Origin: Arthrobacter hankyongi
GTDB taxonomy: Bacteria > Actinomycetota > Actinomycetes > Actinomycetales > Micrococcaceae
Assembly: GCF_022012395.1 (NCBI RefSeq)
Contig: NZ_JAKLTQ010000004.1
Location: forward strand, 1-64,000
Direction of reading: 5' to 3'
DNA: 64,000 bases
The position numbers and the translations under genes are program-made. How positions within the stretch are numbered: position 1 is the stretch's first letter; each line of letters begins with the position of its first letter. The notes beneath the pieces are model-generated. The model did not search any database, was not told the origin of the DNA, and was given only the letters and a program-made list of their open reading frames with translations. Shown here in pieces: positions 1-9,073 of this stretch.

Positions 1-1182
1 TTCTGTGTAGACGTTGCCGGCGGGGCCGGCGGGGCGGGCGGAGAGGATCCGCTCGCAGATTTCACGGACGGCTCCCTGGCCGCCGTTATGCTCCAGCACC
101 ACGCGGGCCGCGGCCCTGACCTCGGGCCGGGCATCCGCCACGGCCACCGGCCAGCCGACGGCGCCCATCGCGGGCAGGTCGTTGACGTCGTTGCCGACGA
201 AGGCAACCCGGGCCGGGTCCAGCCGGCAGGCCCGCATCCAGGCGTTGATGGTGGCGGCCTTGTCGGCCACGTCCTGGACGACGTCGATGCCGAGCTTGCG
301 GGCCCGGGCGGTCACCACCTGGTTGGTTTCGGTGGAGATGATCAGCTGCGGGACGCCGGCCTTGCGCAGCCGGGCGACGCCCATGCCGTCGCCGCGGTCC
401 ACGCGGACGAACTCTTCCCCCTCCGCGTTGACGAAGGCGTGGTCGTCGGTGTGCACGCCGTCGAAATCCATCACCAGGGCATCGACGTCGATGCCGGCAG
501 GCTGCGGCTCCGGGGCCATGGCCCGGACCAGGGCGAGGTCCTCGGGGGAGTCGATCTCCACCGCGTGCGCCTCCGGGACGGTCTGCAGCCGCAGGCGGCC
601 GAAGAAACGGTGCCGGCGGGCCAGGAAGCCTTCGGTGCGCATGGCGTAGAAGGCCCCGGTTTCGCGGTACTGCGGGTCCCGGTCCTGGCGGCGCGGCCGG
701 AAGTCCGCGCTGTGGCCGACGGCGGCGACCTCGCCGTCGCTGATGGTCCAGAGGAAGTTGTGGTTCTGTGCCACCGAGAAGGCGACGTCGGCCTCTGAGT
801 CCAGGACCGCGCGGACGGCTTCGTTCAGGTCCGCCGGGTCGATGAAGGGCGAGGTGCACTGCATCAGGACGGTCACGGCCGGCTGGACGGAGCGGGTGCC
901 GAGGGCGTGCAGCACGGCGGATTCGCTGGTGGCGGTGTCCCCGGACAGGTCCGCCGGCCGTGCCACGGCCTCGGCGCCGCAGCGCAGGGCCTCGGCGCGG
1001 ATGTCCGGGTGGTCCGTGCTGACAACGACGCTGGTCACCAGCGGGGCGGCGAGGGCGGCGTCGATGGCCCGGCCCAGCAGGCTGCGGCCGGCCACCGGGG
1101 CCAGGTTCTTGAACGGGATTCCCTTGGAGCCGCCGCGGGCGGGGATGACCACCAGGACGTCCCGGGTGTGGTTAGTGCTCAT
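1..1182 (-). CDS. Acylneuraminate cytidylyltransferase fused to KDO8P-phosphatase-like HAD domain (partial)
   Basis: The frame is open from the ATG at 1182 to the left window edge, so the C-terminal end is missing. The N-terminal half has the nucleotide-sugar synthetase motif IPARGGSKGIPFKNL and a QCTSPF motif, as in NeuA-type enzymes that charge CTP onto a sialic-acid-like sugar. From about residue 235 a second domain begins with DFDGVHTDD and later has GNDVNDLPAM, matching HAD motifs I and IV of KDO-8-phosphate-phosphatase-like proteins. Such NeuA-HAD fusions are known for nonulosonic acid pathways and would join dephosphorylation and CMP activation. The sugar cannot be deduced. The next gene is divergent and about 125 bp away. 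Confidence 0.85.
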   Translation of the reverse strand, partial: MSTNHTRDVLVVIPARGGSKGIPFKNLAPVAGRSLLGRAIDAALAAPLVTSVVVSTDHPDIRAEALRCGAEAVARPADLSGDTATSESAVLHALGTRSVQPAVTVLMQCTSPFIDPADLNEAVRAVLDSEADVAFSVAQNHNFLWTISDGEVAAVGHSADFRPRRQDRDPQYRETGAFYAMRTEGFLARRHRFFGRLRLQTVPEAHAVEIDSPEDLALVRAMAPEPQPAGIDVDALVMDFDGVHTDDHAFVNAEGEEFVRVDRGDGMGVARLRKAGVPQLIISTETNQVVTARARKLGIDVVQDVADKAATINAWMRACRLDPARVAFVGNDVNDLPAMGAVGWPVAVADARPEVRAAARVVLEHNGGQGAVREICERILSARPAGPAGNVYTE

Positions 1183-1306
1183 TGCGGCAACCGTAGGAAG
1201 CCCGGATGACCGGCCGGGGTACCAAAGGTTAATCACCGGTAAGCGCAGGTTAACGGTTCGCCCTCCCGCCCCTCCCATCGACTGGCCGGGGCAGTAAGGT
1301 GGCTGT

Positions 1307-2791
1307 ATGCCCACGGTCACCCCTGCCAAGCAGCGGATGCGCCGCCGCCTGCCGCTGCGCATCGTGGTGCCCAGCCGCAACGATCCCTTCCTGCGCCGCT
1401 TCACCGAGGTGCTCGGCGGACCGCTGGGCCGCCGGACCGCCCCGGGCATCGTGTCCCCGGGATTCTTCACCGTCGAACGGGTGCTGATCATCCTGACCAC
1501 GCTGGCCGCCCTGCTCTCCGTGCTGGTCAAGACCCCGTGCCGGGCCGGAGGCTGGACGCTGCCGGACTATTTCTACCAGGGCTGCTACTCCGACTGGCCG
1601 GTGCTGTTCACCTCCCGGCACCTGGACGCGGGCGTGTTTCCCCCGCTGACCCCTGACAGCTTCTTCGAGTACCCGGTGCTGCTGGGCGTGCTGGCCGGGG
1701 CCACGGCCTGGCTGGTGCCGGGGCAGGGGGAGTCCGCCGGGCGCACCCTGGCCTATTTCGACCTCAACGCCGTGCTGGCGGCGGTAGCCTGGATCGCCGT
1801 CGTGCTGGCCACCGCGCGGATGGGGCACCGCCGCCCGTGGGATGCCGCGATGGTGGCGCTGGCCCCCGGCATCGTGCTGGCCGGGACGATCAACTGGGAC
1901 ATCTGGGCGGTGCTGCTGGCGGCGCTGGGCATGCTGGCCTTTGCCCGCAACCGGCCGGTGGCGGCGGGTGTGTTCCTGGGCCTGGGGACCGCGGTGAAGG
2001 CGTATCCGCTGCTGATCTTCGGCGCGCTGATCCTGCTGGCGGTGCGCACCGGCAGATACCGTCCGCTGGGGCTGACCGCCGGGGGCGCGGCGGCGGCCTG
2101 GCTGCTGGTGAACGTGCCGGTCATGATCCTCAATCCGGCCGGCTGGGGACAGTTCCTGTCCTACAGCCGGGACCGGGAGGCCGGCTACTCCTCGATCTGG
2201 TACGCCTGGAACGTGAGCATGGAGCAGCGCGCGCTGCCGCAGCTGGATGCCGCCTTCATCAACACCGCCTCGCTGCTGCTGTTCCTGGCCGCCTGCGCCG
2301 GCATCGCCTGGCTGGCGCTGACCGCCCCGCGCCGGCCGCGGCTGGCCTCGCTGGCCTTCCTGATCGTGGCGGCCTTCGTGCTGACCAACAAGGTCTACTC
2401 GCCGCAGTTCGTGCTCTGGCTGGTGCCGCTGGCAGCGCTGGCGCACCCGCGCTGGCGGGACTTCCTGATCTGGCAGTTCTTCGAGGTCATGCACTGGTGG
2501 GCCGTCTGGATGTACCTGGGCCGCAGCACCAGCGGCGGAGCCGCCGAGCACAACCTGGACACCCCCTACTACGTGCTGGCGGTCCTCGCGCACATCGCCG
2601 GCACCGTCTGGCTGATGGCCATGGTGGTCCGGTCCATCCGCCGCCCGGAGCAGGACGTGGTCCGGCGGCTGGACACGGACGATCCGCAGGGCGGCCCGTT
2701 CGACCGCGCCCCGGACCGGTTCGTGCTCGGCGGCCCGGCCCTGCGCCACCCGGTCCCACCGCAGCATCTGGCGAAGGAGGCCGGATCATGA
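1307..2791 (+). CDS. GT87/DUF2029-type integral membrane glycosyltransferase
   Basis: A 494-residue protein with a basic cytoplasmic N-terminus (PAKQRMRRRLPLR) and about ten hydrophobic segments, in the arrangement of the polyprenol-phosphate-mannose-dependent glycosyltransferases of actinobacteria (GT87, formerly DUF2029). The segment LAPGIVLAGTINWDIWAVLL and the following TAVKAYPLL resemble conserved parts of that family. It probably transfers a sugar from a lipid carrier onto an envelope glycan; acceptor unknown. AAGGTGG sits about six bases before the ATG. The stop overlaps the next start as ATGA, so the two genes are translationally coupled. Confidence 0.75.
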   Translation: MPTVTPAKQRMRRRLPLRIVVPSRNDPFLRRFTEVLGGPLGRRTAPGIVSPGFFTVERVLIILTTLAALLSVLVKTPCRAGGWTLPDYFYQGCYSDWPVLFTSRHLDAGVFPPLTPDSFFEYPVLLGVLAGATAWLVPGQGESAGRTLAYFDLNAVLAAVAWIAVVLATARMGHRRPWDAAMVALAPGIVLAGTINWDIWAVLLAALGMLAFARNRPVAAGVFLGLGTAVKAYPLLIFGALILLAVRTGRYRPLGLTAGGAAAAWLLVNVPVMILNPAGWGQFLSYSRDREAGYSSIWYAWNVSMEQRALPQLDAAFINTASLLLFLAACAGIAWLALTAPRRPRLASLAFLIVAAFVLTNKVYSPQFVLWLVPLAALAHPRWRDFLIWQFFEVMHWWAVWMYLGRSTSGGAAEHNLDTPYYVLAVLAHIAGTVWLMAMVVRSIRRPEQDVVRRLDTDDPQGGPFDRAPDRFVLGGPALRHPVPPQHLAKEAGS

Positions 2792-4257
2792 CCAGTCCCC
2801 CCGGCAGCGCACACAGCGCACCGGACGCCGTCGTCGTCGGCGCCGGTCCGAACGGGCTGGCGGCCGCCGTGGTGCTGGCCCGGGCCGGACTGAAGGTCCA
2901 GGTCCTGGAGGCCGCCGCGGAACCCGGCGGCGGCGCCCGCACCCAGGAGCTGATCGAACCGGGCCACTGGCACGACGTCTGCTCGGCGGTCCACCCGCTG
3001 GCGGTGGCCTCGCCGTTCTTCAGCGACTTCGGCCTGGCCGAACGGATCCGGCTGCACACCCCGGAAATCTCCTACGCGCAGGTCATCGACGGAGCCGACG
3101 CGGCCATTGCCTACCGCAGCCTGGCCCGGACCGCGGCCGGCCTGGGGGTGGACGGGCGGGCCTACCGGTCGCTGCTGGAACCGCTGGTGCAGGGCGTGGA
3201 CCAGCTGCTGGGGCTGACCATGAACCAGCTGCTGCGCCTGCCGGACGATCCGGTGGCGGCGCTGAAGTTCGGCCTGCGCGTGCTGGAACAGGGCGGCCCG
3301 CTGTGGAATATGCGCTTCAAGGAATACCACGCCCCGGCACTGCTGACCGGGGTTGCCGCCCACACGCCGGGCGGGCCGCGCCGCCTGGTGGGGGCGGGGG
3401 CGGGCCTGATGCTCGGGGCGCTGGCACATGCGGTGGGCTACCCGCTGCCGGCCGGCGGCTCGAAGGCGATCATCGAAGCACTCGTGGCGGACCTGCAGGC
3501 GCACGGCGGGAGCGTGGCCACCGGTGTCCGGGTGAACGATATGCGGGACCTGCCCGCCGCCCGCGCGGTGCTGCTGGACACCACCCCGCAGCACCTGCTC
3601 CGGCTGGCCGCGGACCGGCTGCCCGCCGGCTACGTGAACACCCTGGGCCGCTACCGCTACGGTCCCGGCGCGGCGAAGGTGGACTACATCCTGTCCGGGC
3701 CGGTGCCGTGGGCGAACCCCGAACTGGCCAAGGCTGCCACCGTGCACCTGGGCGGAACCCGCGAGCAGATCCGGGTGGCCGAGCAGGAGGTGGCCCGCGG
3801 TCGGCATGCGGCCTGGCCGTTTACGCTGGTGGCCCAGCCCAGCAGCTTCGACCCGACCCGCGCCCCCGCCGGCCGGCACGTGCTCTGGACCTACTGCCAC
3901 GTCCCGAACGGCTCGGACCGGGACCTCACCGCGCTGATTACCACCCAGCTGGAGCAGGCGGCTCCCGGCTTCGCCGACCTCGTCGTGGCTTCGCGCAGCA
4001 TGTCCGCAGCGGACTATGCCCGGTACAACCCCAACTATGCCGGCGGGGACTTCGGCACCGGCGCCGTCAGCCTGCGCCAGGTGCTGGCCCGGCCCACGCT
4101 GCGCCCCCAGCCCTGGCACACGCCACTGAAGGGCTTCTACCTCTGTTCGTCGGCCACCCCGCCCGGGCCCGGCGTGCACGGGATGTCCGGCTACCACGCG
4201 GCATCGCTGGCGCTCCAGGAGGTCTTCGGGCTGCCGGTGCCGGACCTGGCGCCCTGA
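2788..4257 (+). CDS. NAD(P)/FAD-dependent oxidoreductase, phytoene desaturase-like
   Basis: A 489-residue flavoprotein. The Rossmann FAD motif VVVGAGPNGLAAAVVLARAG starts at about residue 13 and is followed by VLEAAAEPGGGARTQEL, the extended signature of amine-oxidase/phytoene-dehydrogenase-like enzymes. A C-terminal GVHGMSGYHAA segment matches the FAD-closing motif of this family. The frame is open much further upstream, but ATG 2788 is chosen because of the preceding GGAGG (about seven bases) and the ATGA overlap with the glycosyltransferase gene. The pairing suggests a role in lipid or envelope glycoconjugate metabolism. The substrate is not identifiable, and no crtB or crtE genes are nearby. 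Confidence 0.8.
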   Translation: MTSPPGSAHSAPDAVVVGAGPNGLAAAVVLARAGLKVQVLEAAAEPGGGARTQELIEPGHWHDVCSAVHPLAVASPFFSDFGLAERIRLHTPEISYAQVIDGADAAIAYRSLARTAAGLGVDGRAYRSLLEPLVQGVDQLLGLTMNQLLRLPDDPVAALKFGLRVLEQGGPLWNMRFKEYHAPALLTGVAAHTPGGPRRLVGAGAGLMLGALAHAVGYPLPAGGSKAIIEALVADLQAHGGSVATGVRVNDMRDLPAARAVLLDTTPQHLLRLAADRLPAGYVNTLGRYRYGPGAAKVDYILSGPVPWANPELAKAATVHLGGTREQIRVAEQEVARGRHAAWPFTLVAQPSSFDPTRAPAGRHVLWTYCHVPNGSDRDLTALITTQLEQAAPGFADLVVASRSMSAADYARYNPNYAGGDFGTGAVSLRQVLARPTLRPQPWHTPLKGFYLCSSATPPGPGVHGMSGYHAASLALQEVFGLPVPDLAP

Positions 4258-4263
4258 TCCCGT

Positions 4264-5622
4264 TCAGTCCCTACTACCCAAGGCCCGGCGGAACCGGCCG
4301 TAGTCCTGCAGCGACTGTTCGGCGTAGGCGAAGGCCCAGTCCACCACTGCTTCATCGAAGGCTGTCGACTTGCCCAGATAGCCCAGCACCCATGGCGCCG
4401 AGGGGCTCTGGCTGTGCGCCCGGGCGAGCATGAAACCGCAGGCGTTCACATAGTTGCCGAAGCGCCGCGCCGTCATGCCGGCAGTGTCGAAGGACCATTT
4501 CATGTCGCGGAACTGGCGGACGTAGAAGTCCCGGCCGTTGGCCTGGAAGTGGCCCAGGAAGGGATCGGAAACTGCCTGCAGGATCTGCTGGCCGACAACG
4601 ACCCGCTCGCCTTCGTGCTGCGGCAGCCGGACGACACTCTTGTTCAGTTCCCAGACCGGGCTGTAGCCGCCCACCGCCGAGGGCAGCGCCTGCTTGACCT
4701 GGAGCACCAGCCGGGACTTGTTCCGGCCGCGGAAGGCGACCACGTAACACGCGGTGCCCACGCTGCCCACGCCCACGGCCCGGCGGGCGAAATCCACCGG
4801 GGCGAACATGGACAGCAGCACGGCGACGTCGGACCGGACCGTCTGCCGGTAGGTTTCGAAGTGCACTTGGACCTGGCCCACCTCGGCCTCGGAGATGTGC
4901 ACCATGGCCGGCGGATCCTCCCGGAAGCGCAGCTGCCCGTCCACCGGTTCCATAAACTTGCGCACCGCGGAGGCGGAGGTCCGGCGCCGCGCCTTATGGG
5001 CCTGGATCCCGAACCAGGCCTTGTCCTTGGGCTGGAGCAGCTGGTCCGCATGATGTTCGCCGATGTGGAAGTAGTAGCGTTCCAACGGGCTGATCCGCAG
5101 CGCCCGGTACAGCCCCACGTGGTAGGACCGGGCCGCCAGCAACGCGAGGCGGCGCAGCCGCTGCCGGCCGATGCCCAGCTGCCCGCCGCCGACCACGACG
5201 CTGGCCACCAGACGTTTCACGTCCCATTCCCAAGGGCCGATGGTGGCCTCGTCGAAGTCATTCAGATCGAAAACCAGCCGACGCTCCGGGGAGGCATACA
5301 GGCCGAAATTGGCGATATGCGCATCGCCGCAGATCAGCAGCTCGCGCCCTGACCGTGGCAGGGCGGCCAGATCGGCGGACATCAGCCCTGCATTGCCGCG
5401 GTAGAAGGAGAACGGGTCGGCGGACATACGCTCAGTGCGCAGCGGGACCAGTTCCGGGATCCGCACCTCGTTCTGTGCCTGGATGAACTCCACCGGATCC
5501 CGGGCAGGCGGCTTGAACTCCGCCTGGGATCCGCGGGGAACCAGCTTGCGGGCTTGCCGGCCCGCCGCACGCAGTTCGGCCTCGCGGCCTTCAGCTTCGG
5601 GTTTACGGTTTGCCAGGTCCAT
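4264..5622 (-). CDS. DUF2252 family protein
   Basis: A 452-residue soluble protein. ICGDAHIANFG (roughly residues 110-120), DLNDFDEATIGPWEWD and KRLVAS are the hallmarks of DUF2252, a family distantly related to the aminoglycoside phosphotransferase/kinase fold. HGDAHxxN-type plus DFD-type motifs fit a kinase-like catalytic loop, but no activity is established for the family. The frame continues upstream to 5832; the ATG at 5622 gives the usual N-terminus and has GAGGGAGT upstream. It is convergent with the oxidoreductase gene (six bases between stops) and transcribed alone. Confidence 0.85.
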   Translation of the reverse strand: MDLANRKPEAEGREAELRAAGRQARKLVPRGSQAEFKPPARDPVEFIQAQNEVRIPELVPLRTERMSADPFSFYRGNAGLMSADLAALPRSGRELLICGDAHIANFGLYASPERRLVFDLNDFDEATIGPWEWDVKRLVASVVVGGGQLGIGRQRLRRLALLAARSYHVGLYRALRISPLERYYFHIGEHHADQLLQPKDKAWFGIQAHKARRRTSASAVRKFMEPVDGQLRFREDPPAMVHISEAEVGQVQVHFETYRQTVRSDVAVLLSMFAPVDFARRAVGVGSVGTACYVVAFRGRNKSRLVLQVKQALPSAVGGYSPVWELNKSVVRLPQHEGERVVVGQQILQAVSDPFLGHFQANGRDFYVRQFRDMKWSFDTAGMTARRFGNYVNACGFMLARAHSQSPSAPWVLGYLGKSTAFDEAVVDWAFAYAEQSLQDYGRFRRALGSRD

Positions 5623-5743
5623 CGCAGACTCCCTCGTCCGTGCGTGGTCGCCCTTCGTTAACGCGAGTCTAGCCGCGGCCGGATCTGCCCACCACGACGG
5701 CCGGCAATCCGGGCTGGACCCGGAGCCGCCCGCCCTTGCCCGG

Positions 5744-6439
5744 TCAAGGCCGGGCGGCCGGGACCGGGGGACCGAGCCGGCCGTCCCGCATGCTTGCCAC
5801 CGCGTCGGTGAGCGGGATGAACTCCAGGTCATGGGTGACCATGACGGTGGCGAGGCCGAACTCCCTGGTCAGCCGCACCAGCAGCCGCACCACGGCTTCG
5901 GAGCGCTCGTGGTCCAGGGCCGACGTCGGCTCGTCCACCAGCAGCACCGAGGGGCTGCCCATCAGCGCCCGGGCGATGTTCACCCGCTGGCGCTGGCCGC
6001 CCGAGAGCTGGTGCGGCCGGCGGTGCGCGTAGCCGGCGAGCCCGACGACGTCGAGTAGTTCGAGCGCGCGGGTGCGGCTTCGCTTCGGGGGCAGTCCGCG
6101 CAGGTGGCTGGCGATCTGCAGCTGCTCCAGCGCGGTCAGCGCGGCCAGCAGGTTCGGCTGTTGGAAGATGATGCCGATTTTTTCCCGGCGCAGGGCCGCC
6201 GTGTCCCTGGGCGCGAGGGCGGTGGCGTCCACGCCGTCGAGCAGGACCAGCCCGGAGGTCGGGCGGATCAGGGTGGCGGCGACCGCCAGCAGCGAGGATT
6301 TGCCGGAGCCGGACGGACCGGCCAGGGCCACGATGCTGCCGGCACCGACCTGCAGGCTGACATCGTCCAGGGCCGTGCTGGTGCCGTCCCCGTCCGGGTA
6401 GTCGAGGGTGGTGTTGACGAGGCTGAGGGGCAGGGTCAT
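5744..6439 (-). CDS. ABC transporter ATP-binding protein, MacB/LolD type
   Basis: A 231-residue nucleotide-binding subunit with Walker [11 protein letters not shown]-loop IFQQPN, signature LSGGQRQR and Walker [13 protein letters not shown], followed by the switch histidine in TVMVTHD. The short single domain and its place 30 bases after an FtsX-type permease gene make it the ATPase of a MacB/LolCDE-like mechanotransmission transporter. These export peptides or lipoproteins, or give resistance to envelope-active compounds. GGAGT is placed before the ATG at 6439. A two-component system lies just beyond the permease, divergently transcribed. Confidence 0.9.
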   Translation of the reverse strand: MTLPLSLVNTTLDYPDGDGTSTALDDVSLQVGAGSIVALAGPSGSGKSSLLAVAATLIRPTSGLVLLDGVDATALAPRDTAALRREKIGIIFQQPNLLAALTALEQLQIASHLRGLPPKRSRTRALELLDVVGLAGYAHRRPHQLSGGQRQRVNIARALMGSPSVLLVDEPTSALDHERSEAVVRLLVRLTREFGLATVMVTHDLEFIPLTDAVASMRDGRLGPPVPAARP

Positions 6440-6469
6440 GGAAACTCCTTTTCGGGTGGGGCGGGGGTG

Positions 6470-7588
6470 TTAGTTGCCGCCGAGGGCGGCCAGCGGATCC
6501 ACCGCCGTGACGCGCCGGACGGCCAGCACGGCGCCGGCCATGCCGAGCAGGATGATGCCGGCCACCGGCAGCAGGGTGTTTGCCGGCGTGAGCAGGAACG
6601 GCGCGGCCCGGGCGGCGAACATACCGCCCAGCACGCCGGCCCCGCCGCCCACGGCAGCGCCGGCGGCCAGGACGACTGCGGCCTGCGCCAGCGCGTCCCG
6701 CAGCAGGTAGCCGTCCGAGCCGCCCATTGCCTTGAGCACCGCGATGTCCCGGGTGCGCTGGATGGTCCACACGCTCAGGAACGCCACGATCACCAGCGCG
6801 CAGATCCCGTACAGGAAGGCCTGCATCAGCAGCAGCGACCCGTTCTCGCTCCGGTAGGAGCCCAGCCCCTGATAGGCGCCGGTGACCGAGGTGCTCACGG
6901 TGCCGGCCGCTTCGTTGCCGGCCGCCGCCGCGGCTCCGGCCGGGCCGCTGTCCGCCAGCTCGACGACGGCGGCGGTGGCGACCGGGCCGCCGGAGGCACC
7001 GGCGCCGTTAAGGTGTGCCACCGACCGCCAGCTGTGCAGCGAGGTCCACACCACCGGGGTATGCGAATACCACTGGTCCGCGACCACGGCGGACACCTCG
7101 AGTTCGCGTCCGCCCACGTCGGCGCGGTCCCCGACGGCGGCCCCGAGGCCGTCGGCGACCGTTTGGCTGAGCACCACGGTCCGGTCGCCGACCGGCGCCG
7201 GTGCCAGCCGCCCGCCCGGCTGGACCCCGACGACGGCGACATTGGTGCTCCCGCCGGCGGTGAGACGGGCCTGGCTGACCCCGAACGCCTCGGCATGCTC
7301 GACGCCGCCGGTGCGCTGCCAGCTGCGCAGCTGGGCGGCGGTGAGCTGGGAATCGGTGAACGAAACGGCCGGCGCATTGCCCGCCGCGGCGCCGAACACG
7401 ACGGTGTTGCCCGCGGCGGACAGCCCCCGGAGGACCGAGATGGACTGGTTGCCCAGTCCGGCGGTCAGCCCGGAGAGCAGCACCAGCAGCAGCGTCATCA
7501 GGGCAATTACGCTTCCCATCAGCAGGAAGCGGCCCTTCGCGAAGCGGATATCCCGCAGTGCCAAGAACACGGTGGTTCCTTCTTTCAT
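6470..7588 (-). CDS. FtsX/MacB-family ABC transporter permease
   Basis: A 372-residue protein with one N-terminal membrane segment (about residues 20-42), a large extracytoplasmic domain and three C-terminal segments, the topology of FtsX/MacB permeases. Seen features include RFLLMGSVIALMTLLLVLL near the start and a C-terminal RTRDIAVLKAMGGSDGYLLR motif typical of the coupling loop. The frame is open far upstream; ATG 7588 (MKEGTTVFLALRD) is selected because the FtsX domain starts there and GGAGG-like bases precede it. It is the first gene of a two-gene operon with the ATPase at 5744. Confidence 0.88.
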   Translation of the reverse strand: MKEGTTVFLALRDIRFAKGRFLLMGSVIALMTLLLVLLSGLTAGLGNQSISVLRGLSAAGNTVVFGAAAGNAPAVSFTDSQLTAAQLRSWQRTGGVEHAEAFGVSQARLTAGGSTNVAVVGVQPGGRLAPAPVGDRTVVLSQTVADGLGAAVGDRADVGGRELEVSAVVADQWYSHTPVVWTSLHSWRSVAHLNGAGASGGPVATAAVVELADSGPAGAAAAAGNEAAGTVSTSVTGAYQGLGSYRSENGSLLLMQAFLYGICALVIVAFLSVWTIQRTRDIAVLKAMGGSDGYLLRDALAQAAVVLAAGAAVGGGAGVLGGMFAARAAPFLLTPANTLLPVAGIILLGMAGAVLAVRRVTAVDPLAALGGN

Positions 7589-7756
7589 CTCTTGGCCTCC
7601 GGGATCTCCGGGACCGCTTCCAGCCTTCCGCCGATCCGCGCCGGCCACATCGGGGGCGGGGATGGTCCGCGCGCGCCGGAAGGTTGGTGCCGGAATCCAC
7701 CAAATGGTTGACGCCGGGCCGGGCCGCGCCGCGCCGCGCGGCACTACGCTGGGAGG

Positions 7757-9073
7757 ATGTCCGTGCTGAGTGAGTCCACCCCGCCGACGGGTGCGTTGGT
7801 GCTGCGGGTGCTGCGGGTGGGGCTGCATGTGGGTTTCGCCGGGCTGCTGGCCCTGGCCACCGGCGCCACCCTGGCGGCCCGGCCCGCGGACCGGGCCACC
7901 TACCTGGCGCTGGGCCTGGCCCTGCTGCTGGCCGCGGTGTATCTGGCCGGAACCGTGGCCGAGAAGCGCCGCAGCACCGGAGGCCGGGGGCCGGACCTTC
8001 GCCGGTATGCGCCGTGGTGGCTGGCCGCGGTCACCGTGCTGTGGGTGGCGCTGGCGGTGCTCAGCGCCAGCTTCGCCTGGCTGGCCTTCCCGCTGTTCTT
8101 CCTGCACCTGCACGTGCTGCGCACCGGGCACGCGGTGTTCGCCGTCGCCGCGCTGACCGGCGTCGTGATCGCCTCGCAGTGGTGGCACGCCGGGCGGCTG
8201 GAACCGGCGATGCTGATCGGGCCGGTGGTCGGTGCGGTCTTCGCCGTCTTGATGGGCATGGCCTACCGTGCCCTCTACCTCGATGCCGAGAACCAGCGGC
8301 GGGCGCTCGCCGAGCTGCGCCGGACCCGGGCCGAGCTGGCCCAGTCCCAGCACGAGGCCGGGATGCTGGCCGAGCGGTCCCGGCTGGCCCGCGAAATCCA
8401 CGACACCCTCGCCCAGGGCCTCTCCAGCATTGTGTTGGTGTCGCGGTCGGCGGCTGCGGCGCTCGACGCCGGCCAGGCGCCCACGGCGGCGGAGCGGATC
8501 CGCCTGGTGGAACAGACGGCAGCCGACAACCTGGCCGAGGCCCGGCGGTTTGTCCGCGGCCTCGCGTCCGTCCAGCCAGCCGGGCCGGGCCGGGACCCGG
8601 CGGCAGACGGTGCGCTGGCGGCGGAGCTGCGGCGCCTCTGCGAGACGGCCCAGGCCCGGGCCGGCGCCATGGGACAGGAGCTGCGCTGCCGTTTCAACCT
8701 GGACGGCGAGCCGGTGCAGCTGCCGCCCCGCTACGAGGCAGCCCTGCTGCGCGCCGCCCAGGCAAGCCTGGCGAACGTGGCGGCGCACGCGAAGGCGGGC
8801 ACCGCCGTCGTCAGCCTCGGCTTCCTGGCCGAGGACGTCACCTTGGATATTTACGACGACGGCGCCGGCTTCGATCCGTCCGCCGCGGGCCTGCGCGCCG
8901 ACGGCACCGGCTTCGGCCTCGTCGCGCTGCGGGACCGGGTGGCGGCCCTCGGCGGCAGCCTGGCCGTCGAATCCGCCCCGGGCGAGGGGACCGTGGTGGC
9001 GATCCGGCTGCCACTGGCCGGAACCTCCGGCCCGGCACCGGTGGCCGGAAACGCCGGAGGCCGGCAGGCATGA
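7757..9073 (+). CDS. Sensor histidine kinase, NarL-partner type (HisKA_3)
   Basis: A 438-residue membrane kinase. About five or six hydrophobic segments fill residues 15-185, followed by a coiled-coil-like stretch and the phosphoacceptor motif LAREIHDTLAQGLSSIV with His215. The ATPase domain shows an N box around LANVAAHA, G1 DDGAGF and G2 GTGFGL. Such small membrane-embedded sensors with DesK/LiaS-like layout often sense envelope stress. The response regulator start overlaps the stop as ATGA, so the two are coupled. The divergently transcribed MacB/FtsX exporter 170 bp away is a likely target (inference). Confidence 0.92.
   Translation: MSVLSESTPPTGALVLRVLRVGLHVGFAGLLALATGATLAARPADRATYLALGLALLLAAVYLAGTVAEKRRSTGGRGPDLRRYAPWWLAAVTVLWVALAVLSASFAWLAFPLFFLHLHVLRTGHAVFAVAALTGVVIASQWWHAGRLEPAMLIGPVVGAVFAVLMGMAYRALYLDAENQRRALAELRRTRAELAQSQHEAGMLAERSRLAREIHDTLAQGLSSIVLVSRSAAAALDAGQAPTAAERIRLVEQTAADNLAEARRFVRGLASVQPAGPGRDPAADGALAAELRRLCETAQARAGAMGQELRCRFNLDGEPVQLPPRYEAALLRAAQASLANVAAHAKAGTAVVSLGFLAEDVTLDIYDDGAGFDPSAAGLRADGTGFGLVALRDRVAALGGSLAVESAPGEGTVVAIRLPLAGTSGPAPVAGNAGGRQA

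Noticed and set aside
2788-4257. Carotenoid biosynthesis cluster
   Set aside because: The oxidoreductase is phytoene-desaturase-like, but no phytoene synthase, GGPP synthase or cyclase gene accompanies it.
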